A DNA stretch of 64,000 nt from Parapristionchus giblindavisi (lineage: Eukaryota > Nematoda > Chromadorea > Rhabditida > Diplogasteridae): positions 1 through 64,000 of the forward strand of contig CALSFV010000288.1 of assembly GCA_943737045.1 (NCBI GenBank), in the 5' to 3' direction. The notes under the pieces are model-generated. The model searched no databases, was not told the DNA's origin, and saw nothing but the letters and a program-made list of their open reading frames with translations. This document shows positions 1-17,944 of the stretch, piece by piece (the first letter of the stretch is position 1; every line of letters begins with the position of its first letter). Both the position numbers and the translations under genes were made by a program.

Positions 1-820
1 CTCCCTTCCTCTCTCCCTTCCTCTTCCTCTAAGTCCTCTTCTCCCTCCCGTTCTGCCCCATTTTCTTACTATCACGAATTTTCCGCCTTCTTCCTTTTCT
101 ACTCTTTTATTTTCCTCAGCCCCCACTTCCCTTAACTCCCTCTACCTCTACCCGTGTCATCTCCCTCTCTCCCTCTCCCTTTCTGTTCTCTCCCTCTCCC
201 TATCCTTCTCCATCTCCCTCTCCCTCTCTCTTTCCCTCTCCCTTTCTCTCCCTCTCCTTCTTCCTGTTCCTCGGCATTGTTTTCCACGCCAACACACTCT
301 CTCACTCATATTCTACCCCACATCCACCTCATACATGTATTCATGTCCAGAATAGCCGTCTTTCCTCCATTCCCACTCCCCCTCCACCATCTCTCCCTCT
401 CCCTCTCCCTCTCTCTCCCTCCCCCTCCACCGTCTCTCCCTCTCCCTCTCCCTATCTCTCCCTCTCCCTCTCCCTCTCCCTCTCTCTCCCTCTCCCTCTC
501 CCTCTCCCTCTCCCTCTCCCTCCCCCCCCTCCCCCTCTCCCTCTCGCCATCTCTCTCCCTCTCTCTCCCCATCTCTCTCCCTCTCTCCCATTCCCCCTCT
601 CCACCTCTCCACTCTCGTTCTCACTTATTCCCTCTCTCCCCCCTCCTCCTCCGCTTTTCCCATCCCACTTCTCTCGATTCATTCATTCTCAAATTGGAAA
701 ACGTGAATCAGATTTCAGCTGATTAATTATCTTCGTCGTCTTTCGTTTTTTCTCCATCTCCCTTTCTCTGTCTCTCCCTCTCCTTTTTCTCTCACTCTGT
801 CTATACACCCCCTTCCTTGT
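1..820. repeat. Pyrimidine-rich low-complexity tract (CCCTCT)n
   Basis: The plus strand is almost purely C and T here, built on an irregular TCCCTC hexamer. It produces long apparent reading frames on both strands (Ser/Pro/Leu on plus, Arg/Glu/Gly on minus). These are composition artefacts with no codon structure. Shorter stretches of the same kind recur at about 1915-2035 and 2095-2200. Confidence 0.9.
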
Positions 821-3789
821 GAAAGTCATCAATGATTATTAGTCAATTCATTGGGATATTTCACTGTTTTCTGGATGCTGTAGACATTGATCGATATCAG
901 ACGGGTTACTGTGGAGCTACCGTATACCCAGAGTAGATATCGATCGATATCACGTACCGTATACCCAGCGTAGTGATCGATCGATCTCAGCGGGTTACTG
1001 TGGAGCTACCGTATACACACATTTATGGAAGTCTTTTTGTATTAACTATAAGTGATGTTTGGTGGAAGAATCTTAAATACGAATTTACGAATAATAAATT
1101 AATTGATAATATCGTTGATTAGATTTTTATCGAGATTTGTAGCTACAAAGATATCTGGCGTATCTTATCAAAATATGAATATATTTTTTATATCGACATA
1201 CGTAAGCACGAAACGGGTCATATAACTAAGAATAGAGAAAAAAGTGTAAAATGAAATTAGAGCTGGAATAATGCACCTAAAAAGTGCTTACAAAAAGTAT
1301 CTAAAAATAAAAACAATATAACACATCAAAGATTTTCTACTATTATGGTAAAGATCAATTTCAATTCTCTGCCACCCTTTTCGATGATTTGTTCAAACAC
1401 TCAAACGATAAAAGCAAATCAATTCATTCGCTTATTTACGGTCAGATAAGAATATTTTCATTATTGGAGTGTCAAATCAGCTCTAAGAGTTTCAAACTAT
1501 CTCATAATAGTAGTACTATTTCATATTTTTTATAAATATTTTTCCTTTTTTTTGACTTCTGCTATTTTCTTATTTTTATAAGCATTTTGAGCGCAAATAC
1601 CGTAACCAAAATTTTAAAAAAAAATGTCGTGAGACATCAATCAGCGCACACGAAGATCAGTGAGACATCGGCGATTTTGGGGAAGGAGTTAGATATCTTG
1701 GGAGTTATCCTGTAAAGTCTGGAATAGCATTATAGATCTTTTTGTACCACATGTGATATACGGAAGCATTTGGAGCAATTCTCCCAAAATACCCCATGGA
1801 ATAATAACCTAATTTTCAAATTCCTTTGTAGTAAATGTGGAAATAATGGAGAGAATGCAATCGGTGTTGTTACTTTGATTGTTCCTCAATTTTCCTTCCT
1901 CTTCCTTCCTTCTTCCTTGTTCGGTCAGAATCTCTCCCTCTCCCTCTCTGTCTCCCCCTCCCTCTGCCTTTTCCTTTCCCTCTCCCTCCATCCCTCTCCC
2001 TCTCCCTCTACCCCTTCCTTCCTTCTCTCTCTCCCTTTCGGGCGGAATCGATTTTCGATTCGCTGGAGGGAAGAAGCGTTGCTTCAACTGCCTTCTAACT
2101 CTCCCTCTTTCTCCCTATCTACCTCCCCCCTTTTGGAAGGCCTCCAGAAACCCAGCAAGCTTTCTCTCTCATTTTTCCTCTCATTCTCACTCCTGGTCTA
2201 TATCCTAGTCTCTATACTTTGCTTCTCGACTTTTGCTCTAGCTTGATACACATTTCTACACGAAAAGTACAAAGTTTTCTAATTTTATGAAGTGAATAAT
2301 TTGTTCCGATCGCATGCTGGTCGTTCCGACTTGTGTGGTTTAGCGCCGATATGAGGCGGAGTCGATCGATGAGTCAGGTCCACTCATCTCGCTCCGTCAT
2401 TGTATTCAAACTGTTCTTTAGTTTCATTTTAAGCACTTATTTTTGGTTTCCCCTTAATATTTTGTTTTGGTAAGTGATCGGAATCGTTTGAAGTAGAGGA
2501 ACGAGGGCTATATCCCGGCAACGGACACGTCTTGGGCTCTTTTCGGCCCATCTGTCGCATCTTATATGCGCATGACTTGTGATTGATGTGGCTTTGGACT
2601 GCACGGAGGTTTGCAAGGGGGCTTTGCTCGCCCTTTTATTGATTGGGGCGGGTGAAAGTGTGTGTTTTTTGTTAGTAGGCCCATTGTTATGGTTGGTGTG
2701 CGTGTTTGTCACCTGACTTTACAGTTCGTATTGTCTATCAGCGTCTCTCGATTTAGCGTACTCTCTCGCCCTTCTCTGTCCGTCTGCTACTCTCTCATAC
2801 TACTTCTACCCTAACATGAGCCTATAGATTTGTTTCTATAGAGATATCTATTGCATATCCTACGATTCTCTTCCTCTTCGCTTTATGTCCCGTTTCATCT
2901 GTCTCTCCTTTCCGTTCCATCCACCCTTAGCGGTGTCATTGAAACTCCATCATCATTTTGGTTTCGCAATCGATTGACTGCTTCATTGTTTACAAATCAA
3001 AGTCAAGCGAGTCGGAATATACGGGCATAGGTAAACACAGAATCAATCATCGGTTCCACTCTCTTTTTCCCAAGCTACGCCAATATTGATTGCTTCGGGG
3101 GGAAAGAAATAGAATATATTGAGGGAAGACGAGTACCTCTTCTTCCCACGTATGCTTAGCAAGGCCTCTTTTCAATACTCTCCTTTTCATGTTTCTCCTC
3201 TGTATCTCTGCCTTTCTGTTTCTCTTGTTACCAATTTCTCTCTCTCATCTTCCTCTTTTGCTTCATCTTCTTCCTCTCTCATATTCTCTCCTTTGCCCAT
3301 TCTAGTTATATGTTGCGAAACCATAAAATTGGAAAAGAATTCGGCGTCTTTCCGTCTTTCTTTTTGGCTTCTTTTTAACACTGAGATTTTTGACTCACTT
3401 TGCGATTGAAACTTTTGGTGTAGCCGCGGATTACGGTAGCCGACTCTTGCACATTCTTTAAATTTCCCACACACGTACACACGCTCATTTTTCACCGCCG
3501 CATTCCCCTCCTCGCATCACTATTGTTTTGGCCATTCCTCGTGTTAGTTCTTCCTATAGCCCGTAAGCCAGGCCCCAATTTCGCTTGATGATGTCGTCTT
3601 TCTTCCTCTCATTTTCTAACGAATTATCGTGTGTGTTTGGCGAACGTCGCCCTCGCTGCGCGCACCCGACGCACCACCATAGTGTCCATATATATTATCA
3701 TTGATTGCAGCTGAAAACCAGCTCAACGGGTGAGAGCAGTTCCTCCTTTCGCACACCACTTCTACTTCAACAACTCGACCCACTCAGCA
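821..3789. other. Intergenic DNA upstream of snb-1
   Basis: No coding region is recognisable. A roughly 40-bp unit containing GGGTTACTGTGGAGCTACCG occurs twice (about 889-927 and 977-1014), separated by a related ATCGATCGATATC/TACCGTATACCCAG stretch. A (CCCTCT)n-like patch lies at 1915-2200. The last 100 bases probably hold the snb-1 5' UTR. A TTGATTGCAG acceptor-like site near 3710 could be a trans- or cis-splice site ahead of the start codon. Confidence 0.6.
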
Positions 3790-8735
<4,946 letters not shown>

Positions 8736-10150
8736 AAACGTCGCGGTCGACGCGTCGCGGTCGCCCACACCATCTGTATTCGTCGTCCGCACCCACCGCA
8801 CCACCCGTCCATTCCGTCTTACTGTAGGTACACCGCACCCATTGCACACCACAAACTCTCTACTCCCGCCCTGCCCCCCTCTCATCTCGTTCTCTTGTCT
8901 TTGTACACACTCTGGAAGTTGTAATCTGTATGTTTCAAGTCGTCATCGTTGTTCCCCATCCTTGTACTGCTCTACGCTGTCCATCCATCTACTCCTTCCT
9001 ATGTACACCTCACGATTACAGTATCCATTCGTCGACCAAACCGCACCATAAATGTCTCTCAACCCGCCGTATACCGTACCCACCTACAGTCATCCGATAC
9101 TTATTCGCGTTGTGATGTGTGCGATGTATGTGTGTGCTGTGTATACTGTATCTATGCCCCTCCCTGACCATCAGTACTACCGTAATCTTTATCTATTGAG
9201 GATACTGTAGATCCCCCCTCCCCCACAAGTTGACTGTAGCAATAATTGACTGCTTGAGCGTCGATCGATATTTGTAATGATTATCGATTGGTACCCTGTG
9301 TTGTGTGCCCCTCCCCATCTCTTTCTCTATTCAGCTTCCTACCTACGGTAGTCAATAGTTGGTGAACAGAGTCATCAGTCTTTTGGTTGATCTTTGGATT
9401 TTGTAGTCTGGAGACTGATCTTTGATCTTTGGACTTTGTAGTCTGGAGACTGATCTTTGATCTTTGAACTTTGTAATCTCGAGGCTGATGTGAGGAGTAG
9501 CGAAGTACTAAGCCGCACATGCACACACACTTTTTGCTTTCCTTGACACTGTGTTTTATGCAAGTCCCGCCCCCTTTCCCCGTTCTTTGTAATGTTTGAA
9601 GTACATTTTTTATTAATATTATTATTATTATTACCTTTTTACATTCTGTCACTCGTCTTGTCTTTATAAAGTAGATACACTTTGTAAGCCCCCGAAATAG
9701 TTTAGGAAACGCGTTGAATTACAGACTAACCGAACTATACCGTAACCGGACTAGACCGTCACTGAACTATACCGTAACCGGACTATACCGTAACCCTGAC
9801 CCCTCTCATTCCTAATCGTTCCACATCTGTCTATGTCTATCCTATCTATCGATCGTTGTGAGACTTGGATCTGGGCAAATAAGATATATATTTTTACAAA
9901 TATTTTAAATATATTATATAATATATATATTTTTCGTCGACACAAAAGTTCACAATATATATTGTAGCGTCTACCACCCACATATATTCGACCATTTTTG
10001 TGTACGATCGATAAAGGTGTATATTGTGTGCATTTTCCCGATGTACTACAGTAAGAACAGTGAGTCGTGAAGATGTCTTGTCGATTTGAATATCTGATTT
10101 GGCGGGAAGAATCAGGGATCGAGGATAATGAATCAGGGATTACGGTAGGC
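8736..10150. other. snb-1 / syx-18 intergenic DNA
   Basis: This holds the snb-1 3' UTR. A GATCTTT-heptamer tract with a repeated TTTGTAGTCTGGAGACTGAT unit lies at about 9390-9490. A tandem of CCGGACTATACCGTAA-type units lies at about 9725-9795, followed by an AT-rich patch at 9890-9960. No additional coding region was found. The region is short enough to be a spacer between two closely linked genes. Confidence 0.6.
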
Positions 10151-10613
10151 ATGACGGCGTTAAAGCTGAGGATTCCGACCGTGGACCAGACTGCGTTGTT
10201 CAAGGCCATGGCGAAGATGAGGGCGTCCAAGCAGGGAAAGGGTGAGGATGAAGAGCTTTGATCTTTGGTCTTTGAACTCTGGTCATGTTGTAGTTTGGAC
10301 ATTGATCTTTGGTCTTGGCTAATTGATCTAGCTATTCGAGATCGTTAATGAGTGAATAAATACGTAGCCTGTACACAATTCGGGAGTTTGAAGGCACATA
10401 ACGAGCTAATTTGGCTCTCGGCTCTGGGAACGCTCTGTGTTGTACATTATATACAATTTATTTATCGTTCTTATTTATTTATTTTATTAATTGTTAGGAG
10501 AAAGTGCGCCTAAAGCGATGTCCACTCCGCCATCAACATCGTTCCCGGTTATTAGCACGTCACTCGAAGAGGTGGTTTAGATTTTTAATTATTTTAATAA
10601 TAATAATAATAAC

Positions 10614-10650
<37 letters not shown>

Positions 10651-13600
10651 TAATAATAATAATAATGATAATTCATAAATAAATTCGCATCAAGCGGTCA
10701 TCTCTAGGCTTTTGATTATTTCGTGTATTTACTGGTGTTTCGAATGCTTGATACGTTGAAGATGAAATTACAAAATATTATGGTTCTTCTAATTCATGCC
10801 GAAGCAGCATTTGAGATTAATTTAAAATTAATTTAGATTAATCTAATTAAAATTAATTTCAGGTCGCCGGCGAGCTCGTGCAGGTGCTGCAGCTCGTGCT
10901 GTCCAAGCGCGGCGACTATCTGTCGTGAGTTTTGTGATCTTTGATCTTTGATCTTTTGATCTTTACGTTTATTGTAAATCTAGCATCTAGTCTGATCTAG
11001 CTCTCCATTTTAAGAATATCTGAAACTTGAAAGCGAATACTATCAGTCATACATTTTCTTACCCACATAATCCGAGGTTCGACCCACTATATACGACTCA
11101 TTTGTTTAATAAAAAGATACAATTTAAGCGAAAATAACGATTTTTCTAATCGATAAACTGATTATGCATAATGAACGGTTGTTTCACCCTAATCTTTGAT
11201 CTTTGACATACATTTTCGCCCCACTCACAATCAGTTGTTTTTGCGAATTATAAACTGACCCGAAATTAGAACAAAACTGACCCGATCTACATCTCAAGTA
11301 CTCAAAACTGACCCGATCTTAGGTGACTCTTACTAATCTCGATCTCCCGCATATTCCTAGATGGGTCTCGAGTTTCAAAACTGACCGCATTGACAAAAAG
11401 TGCTCACTCACAATGTGAGTGCTCGAAAATGTATGATCTTTGACCTCTGATCTGTAATCCATTATTCAGCTTCAACCACTTCCATCCCCTAATGAGCGAC
11501 GCACAGCGTGATCGATTCGACGAGGACACACTCAAGGTTGGTTTATTGATTGATAGATTTATCGATTTATTGATTTTCCGCTCGAGACCTTATATTATGG
11601 GTGGGAATGGTCGTCGCGTGTAAACGATTTCTTAAGCGCAGCATTTTTCCCCCGAGAGGTTTGCGAAAAAGTGGAAAATTGCTCTACGAAAGGTTTTTAA
11701 AAAAAGAAAAGAATGCTCTATTTGTGCCTCTCCTTGTCATTTTCGCTCTCGATCGACGATTCAATCAGATCTATCTATTATATCTATCGTGATGCTGTAG
11801 ATGCTGAATCAGCTGAAGAACGTCGTGGAGAACAGTCGGAAGCGCATCGCAGCGGAGCAGCTGCACGATGAGGAGCGACAGCATCTACAGGTATGTTACT
11901 GTAGTTTTTGGCGTATCTAGGGTTTTACTTGATATGAATATATTGATTGATTGAATGATTGATTTATTGATTATGCGCTGTCCAAAGGTTGCAAAGAAGA
12001 GGCAGAGAGAATACTTTTTCTTTTCTGTTCTTTTCGACGCGAGTTTTAACTCTAAATTAAGCGCAATACAACGTCCAATTTCGAAATATTTTAGATTTAT
12101 TGATTAATTGATTGATGATTCAGGCAGTAGCAGATGGTCTCGAGCGACGAGTCAAGTATATTGTGGAGATTTGCGCGAAAATGAGGTTAACATTTTGTTA
12201 TTTTATTTATTATATTTTTATTTATTTATTTTATTTGAGACACCCGTGACAGGTGCAACAGCAAATACAGAAACGATAAGAAAAATAATACTAATAATAG
12301 AAAGGACATTTTAGACTATTTCTACCCTTGTTAGTGTTAATTTTGAATTATTTACGGCTATTTTTGTGTGATCTTTGATCTTCTGATCTTTGATCTTTGA
12401 TCTTTGTAGAAGCACTCGTCTTGCTCATCTGAGCCGTCGAAAGCGCGACTTTCGTTTGTCCGCACTGGTTGACGAGGCGATGCGGAACGAGCGGAAGAGG
12501 TACTGTATTTTGGAATATTGATTTTTTACTTGAATTTTTATTTTGATTTGTTGTAAAGGTATTGGCTCATTAGTAAATGAATCGAAAATAATCAATGAGA
12601 AATGTAAACGAACAATCAGCAAATTCACATACCAATCAATAATTTTCATATCAATCCATAACTCACACATCAATCAATAACATAACATAAATACACTGTA
12701 TCAAGATTAAATAAGCAGTGTTTCCACTGAATCTGAAGTGTCATCTTTCTTTTATTCTTCTTTCATCTCCTCCTGATCCGAAAAAAATCAATAACTTGCA
12801 TATCAATCAATAATCTTATTATAAAATAGACTTGACTTAATCTTATACACTAAGGTGTCGATAAGGTAACTATTCTATTACATTCAGAATGGAGGAGGGT
12901 CGAGGACTGTCCCCGATATCATCCATCTCGTCACTACTTTCGCTCGAGAGACAGAGTGCACAGGAAGTGCGTCGGAGAAGGGCGCAGAGAGGTGTGCCGT
13001 ATTCTTGTACTCTACTGGTGTAACTCTATCTGATGGTGGTGCTTAATGACTGTTTATTTCACGTGCTGTAGTAAGATAACTATGGTATTCGCGTACTCTA
13101 AACTGGAACTATGTTCCGTATTCGTGTACTCTACTGGTGTAACTTTGGTGTAGGTGCACATAGTATTGGTGCTTAATGATTGCATACTCTAGGTACTTTA
13201 GTAAGATAACTATGTTCCGTATTCGCGTACTCTACGACTGTAACTCTTGTCCAATTCAGAAGAGTGGGACGGGTGGTCGGAGTCTCGCTCAGCGCACACG
13301 CACACCAACGAGACGGTAGCGGAGGAGATGGAGAGACGAGCGAGGGAAGAAGAAGAGGAGAAGAAGAGAAAGGAGAGGAGGCTGATGGAGGATGGGGGAG
13401 CGGAGGAGGTATGTGTTCGGTTACGGGCGCTACTTCGGATAACGGCATTGCCTAATCGATGACCTATTCTCTTAGTCAAAGTCACTCCTATCGATTTTTG
13501 TATTTGAATGACTTAAAGATAAGAGACGAGTGTAACAGGAGAGCTTTTGAATTGAGCACATTGTATTCTCTTAGTCATCTTTCCTCTTTTTTTCCATTTA

Positions 13601-14329
13601 TTAATTTTATATGGATAGAGGGTGATGTCGTTATAGGAAGAAGCGCCAGGTTACGATAGATGTAGGTTAGTACGGTAGTTTTAGGGGACAGTCTTGTGTA
13701 GTTACTGTAGGCCTAGATGTGCGGGTACTGTAGGCCTATAACACAGTTATGAGGTTACTGTAGGGTCGGGAGAATACTGCATCGTTATGGGGCCATTGCT
13801 GTATTTGCTTGTTCTGTGCATGGCTCTGTAGAGCAAAGGTAAATTATCGATTTTGGTTCTCGGGTAGTTCAAAACTGGAAGTGTGCTTTTAGTGTTTTCA
13901 CTTTATAAGCGACACCATACTTTAAGTAGATTCACTAGTCTACTTCAAGTGATCGTAGTTGTAAGTGCACTTCAAGTTTTGAAATACCAGAGTCTATTTC
14001 CAGTGGGATTTGCCAGATATTTCGAGTTGTAGTGTTTTTGTTGTTCTCACAGGAGACTTTGCTTGGTGACACATCGCCTCTAGCGGTGCAGTTGCAAGCG
14101 GAGAACGCCCAGTTAGTGGTGAAGTTCGAGGGAGAAGAGAAGCAGATTGTCGACCATGTGGAGAGTCAGGTGAGGAAGTCATGTCAATAATAAATTATTA
14201 TTGTTATTACGTTGATATGAATACGGGAATTTGTGTTTGAGCAATATGCGTTGAAATTGTAGTCTGTAACGTTAGGTTAAAAGGAAATTTGCCTGACGTT
14301 GACTTGTTTTTGATTGTTACGTCATAATA

Positions 14330-14386
<57 letters not shown>

Positions 14387-14959
14387 GATGCAATTATTTA
14401 CAATAATTCATCTTTCTTTCTAGGTCGCCGAGATCATGCGCATGCAGGAGACATTCAGCGAGAAGGTGAGTGCGAGCGAGTGACCAACCTCCACTCGGGG
14501 GTATAGCTCAGTGGCAGAGCATTCGACTGCAGATCGAGAGGTCCCCGGTTCAAATCCGGGTGCCCCCTATCTTCTTTTGCCGATTTTTACCAGCCTCCCC
14601 TGCTGCAGTATTGCTGTCGCCGTAGCGTACAACTACCGTATACACTTGCAGATTTCGGAACAAGAGCGCATAGTAGACGACATTCTCGATTTGGCAGTTG
14701 AAGCGACGGAGAATATCAAGGATGGCAATGACTGGATCCGAGAGGCCATCGCGAACTCAGGTGCCGTATCGTCGTACTCTAATTGCGTAACTCTAATTCT
14801 GGCCGTATTGCCGTACTCTAATGGTGTAACTCTAATACTGCCCGTATTGCCGTACTCTAATGATGTAACTGCATTGCAGCCAGCCGTCGAGTCGTAGTCC
14901 TCTTCTGCATTGTCGTGCTCACGTTCGCCATCCTCTTTGTCGACTGGTACAATCCGTAG
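10151..14959 (+). CDS. syx-18: Syntaxin-18, ER-localised Qa-SNARE
   Basis: The ER t-SNARE for Golgi-to-ER retrograde vesicle fusion, acting with Sec20, Use1 and Sec22. Thirteen exons join in phase: 10151-10241, 10498-10571, 10863-10924, 11470-11536, 11801-11890, 12124-12185, 12410-12499, 12888-12991, 13260-13408, 14053-14169, 14424-14465, 14652-14760 and 14880-14959, giving 378 residues. An N-terminal syntaxin-18 helical region (about 1-130) contains LVLSKRGDYLSFNHF and SDAQRDRFDEDT. A charged, poorly conserved linker rich in Glu/Arg follows. The SNARE motif is near 285-350 with likely zero-layer Gln at 320 (SEQERIVDDI), then ATENIKDGNDWIREAI, a single C-terminal membrane anchor (about 357-373) and the typical DWYNP end. 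The start at 10151 gives the family-like N-terminus; an in-frame extension upstream to about 10070 is possible. Introns 8 and 12 are tandem repeats, and intron 11 contains a tRNA. Confidence 0.92.
10595..10672. repeat. (AAT)n microsatellite in syx-18 intron 2
   Basis: A long, lightly interrupted AAT trinucleotide run. A second such run is at about 14322-14383 in intron 10. Comparable shorter AAT runs occur near 4208-4248 and 18970-19003. Confidence 0.9.
12997..13250 (+). repeat. Tandem repeat forming syx-18 intron 8
   Basis: Units of roughly 100-120 bp start at about 12997, 13116 and 13217. Each has CCGTATTC, CGTACTCTA, a GGTGTAACTC-type stretch and AGTAAGATAACTATG. The repeat occupies nearly all of the 268-bp intron. 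The CGTACTCTA...GTAACTCTA module also builds intron 12 of the same gene. Confidence 0.85.
13880..13995. repeat. Palindromic 'CTTAAAGTAGACTT' repeat, copy in syx-18 intron 9
   Basis: An imprecise inverted repeat rich in ACTTTAAGTAGA / TCTACTTCAAGTG, ending in TTTTGAAATACCAGAGT. Related copies lie at about 19615-19830, 34885-35050 and 35585-35685, with a fragment near 27745-27780. The TTCGAAATACCAGA terminus is shared. Confidence 0.7.
14497..14568 (+). tRNA. tRNA-Cys(GCA)
   Basis: A 72-nt cloverleaf. The acceptor stem GGGGGTA pairs with TGCCCCC (one G-U), with U as discriminator. A box TAGCTCAGTGG sits in the D arm. The anticodon loop CTGCAGA carries GCA at 14529-14531, and the T arm has B box GGTTCAAATCC. 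A T-rich stretch starts 4 bases downstream as a Pol III terminator. It lies in syx-18 intron 11 on the same strand as the host gene. It appears intact. Confidence 0.96.
14763..14871 (+). repeat. 39-bp tandem repeat forming syx-18 intron 12
   Basis: About 2.8 copies of a 39-bp unit (starts 14763, 14802, 14841) containing CCGTATTGCCGTACTCTAAT and GTGTAACTCTAAT. Together with the donor and the GCATTGCAG acceptor they make up the whole intron. Confidence 0.9.
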
Positions 14960-16123
14960 GGGATTACGGTAGATTAGGCGACTCATACTCTATTCGTACG
15001 ATTGTATTGATTTTATTGATTGATTGTGATTCATCGATCGTTTCACTGGGTCTGTTGTAAGTATGTCCTGTTTGTGATAATATTTGCTTTTTGAGTACTT
15101 GTACAGTAATCTATCAAGATATACATAGATAAATATTTATTAATTTTGATTTTTTGTATCGATATTGCAATAATAAAGAGTGCCTGTATGCATGTCTGCG
15201 ATATTGTAGGGCACGAGGTTTACAGGTTTTACGGTATTGTGTAAATAAAGTATTTTGTGTCTGTAGTTTGTAGGATTTCTGATAGCTTTGCAGTTCAGAA
15301 ACCACGGAAGGCGGATTAGTGTGTAAAATGTAGAGAGTTTTCAATACTTTTCCTTTGTTTTCGCGTTATTTTGAACACAACATTAATCTCACTTGGTAGT
15401 TTCAATGGTAAGTAGCATGATTGCACCCACTCGCGTCATTCCATTAATTTTTTATGGAAAATACATTGTAATGTGTCTGTCACGACATAAAAAAACGGGA
15501 AATCTTCGGACGATTTGAGATACAAAGTCCGTTAACGGGGAAAAGCTATGTGTTTTGGCATTAGAAAACTCCGTTGAATGAACCGAAGATCGCCCCAGGC
15601 GCTAAATATCATCTGCTCTAGATTTTCGTTTTTACCTTGTCCCCAAAGACATACTCTGTTCAATAATCACTTGGAGTAGGCTCGATTTTTAATTTTTTAT
15701 ATTGTTTTTCCTGTCTGTTCGCGAATTTTCACCACCTTAACAGCATTGTTATTACACCAAAATATTATTATTATTACAATAGCTAACATTATTGTCAAGA
15801 AGTATTGCCACTGGCAAATCCGAACTAGCTTCTTCATTCTTTAATAATTCCTCCTTCGTATTCTTATTATTGGTTTAGCATTCGAAATGAAGTCAATCGT
15901 TTATTTCAAAAGTATCGATTGATTGAAAAAGAAATTTTTAAAAAAATCGATTGACAGAAAACGAAATTTCAAAAAAATCCATCGATTGTTTTTATGCGCA
16001 TTCTGTTTTTAGGAATGGTTTGTGTAGCGAATAGAGGAGATATCTTTGATGTATGACAGGAAAAAATTTATCGTTGTTATGCCATAATTATTTTGTGAGA
16101 TTGAGTAACGTGCAGATTTGGTA

Positions 16124-16153
16124 GTTTCCTGACAAGAATAATAGAATATTTTT

Positions 16154-16186
<33 letters not shown>

Positions 16187-16242
16187 GTTTCCTGACAAGA
16201 ATAATAGAATATTTTTAAAAATTTAAAAAAAAAAAAAAAAAA
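16124..16242 (+). repeat. Tandem duplication with poly-A tails
   Basis: A unit starting GTTTCCTGACAAGAATAATA and ending in a long A run appears twice in immediate succession (16124-16186, 16187-16242), differing only in A-run length. Confidence 0.9.
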
Positions 16243-16485
16243 TCGAGTTATTTACTATTTAGAGTGAAGTATTCAGAATATATATATATATATCTATCAC
16301 ATGCTCTCGCATGAACGGTACTGTCGAAAAATGTGTGGAAGAATAGATAATTAAACATTATACTCTCAAGAACGATAGAGATAAAGATGATTTTGGATGA
16401 TGGGCAAAAGGGTTAGGATCTCTCATGTGCGCAAATCTTTTTTATGTTTCAATTATTTTGTTTGGTTGAAAACGTGCAGATTTGC

Positions 16486-16835
16486 TCACGTTAGTTCAAA
16501 ATGCGAGAGAGATGGGAATAGCGGGGCAAGTGAGATGCTGAGGTGACTTTTGCCATCATTGTGGTGCGCTGTTTGGTGTGTTTTCACATTCTCATAATAA
16601 TGAGACGCTAGTTCATTAGTCAGAGCGGCGCACCTCAGACGGGTTTGATGACGCGGCGGAGAGTGTGACAGAGAGAATCATTAGATGCCATCTCGCATGC
16701 ACACCCTCTCTAATGCAGCCCTCCAAACCCGCCTGGCATCCGCCTCGCACTCTCTATAAGGTGGAAAACGTTATTCGTCCTACCTTCATTGTTGCCCCGC
16801 TATTACAGAGGCTGAACTAACGTGTGCTATATTTC
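16486..16835. mobile_element. Foldback MITE-like element
   Basis: The left arm has CACGTTAGTTCA followed by ATAGCGGGGCAA. The right arm has TTGCCCCGCTAT followed by TGAACTAACGTG. The inner sequences GACGGGTTTGATG and CCAAACCCGCC also pair in part. No ORF. The arrangement fits a non-autonomous foldback transposon; the superfamily is not determined. Confidence 0.6.
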
Positions 16836-17944
16836 TGTCTTCAAAGTTTATTCATGGGACACCACCTTTAATGATAAGGAAAGTATGAATAATTCCATTT
16901 CATATGCTACAGAGCATGGAATATATTCCAGCTGTTATTGCTGAATGCCGTCAATTCCAAATTCTTAGTATAGATACTATAATAATATTGCTTGCACTAT
17001 TATTATTATTACTAATTACATATATTATTATTTTGTGGTTTACATGCCGCGGCTCCGGAATAAACAAAGCACATCACTGTGTATGACATATATCAGGTTG
17101 TACTGTATCCCCCGCCAAGACGTTATTACGTAACTTAAAAAAATTTTATTCCTTTTTTTATTATGAGCGATTACTGTACTATTCTGCTCACCTGCCATTT
17201 CGATTGAGAATTGTGCTGCCATCAACGACAACCGTTTTTACATCGTTTAATATGTTGCAAAACATATTTTATATTATATTAAATATATTTTACTCCTATC
17301 ATGTTTAAAGAAAGAGGAACCAGGAGATTTCGCCTGTGCTATTATCATGAAGAATGTGGGACCAACGATCTGGAATTCTTTTCTCTAATAGATACAAGAG
17401 GCTGAAAGTGCTGTGGTTAGTGGCCTCTTGTAACCACATCACTCCCCGTTTACAATTTTCCTTACATTATCTTTAAAATTGAAAAATCCGCGCGTTTCTC
17501 TGATGCAGCAATGACCTTTCAGCTCGGGGTACGGGGCATCTATTGTAGAAAAAAATGTTTTTTTTTTGTATTCAGGGAGAAGTGTTCTATTGCCTGGCTA
17601 GTTTCATCACTCGAGGTCTTTAATATGTTACATTGATACTCCAAAATTAGTTAAAATTATAATTAATATTAGAGTATCCAAAAAAATTGTATGACATAGA
17701 TCAGGTCCATTGATCTCATTGTCATTATTACAAATAAGTTGTGAAGTGAAATTAGATTTGTGGATGCTGATTATTGAATTACGTTTACCGCACTCAAAGG
17801 ACATTCCAATTTCGTTTTGCTAAGTCCTCTCCAATATCTCTCTATAATTGCACTCGCTATCCGATACTTTACCGATATTTGTAGATAATAATGATAGATT
17901 ACGGTGTTTTCCGGTCTACCTAGTATATCTGCAATGACCACATC

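Noticed and set aside
154..726. Long reading frames on both strands in the first 800 bases
   Set aside because: They are translations of a (CCCTCT)n-like tract; products are Ser/Pro/Leu or Arg/Glu/Gly strings.
16904..17086. Hydrophobic 60-residue frame upstream of the first Sre gene
   Set aside because: AT-rich sequence gives a Leu/Ile run by chance; no splice partners or receptor motifs.
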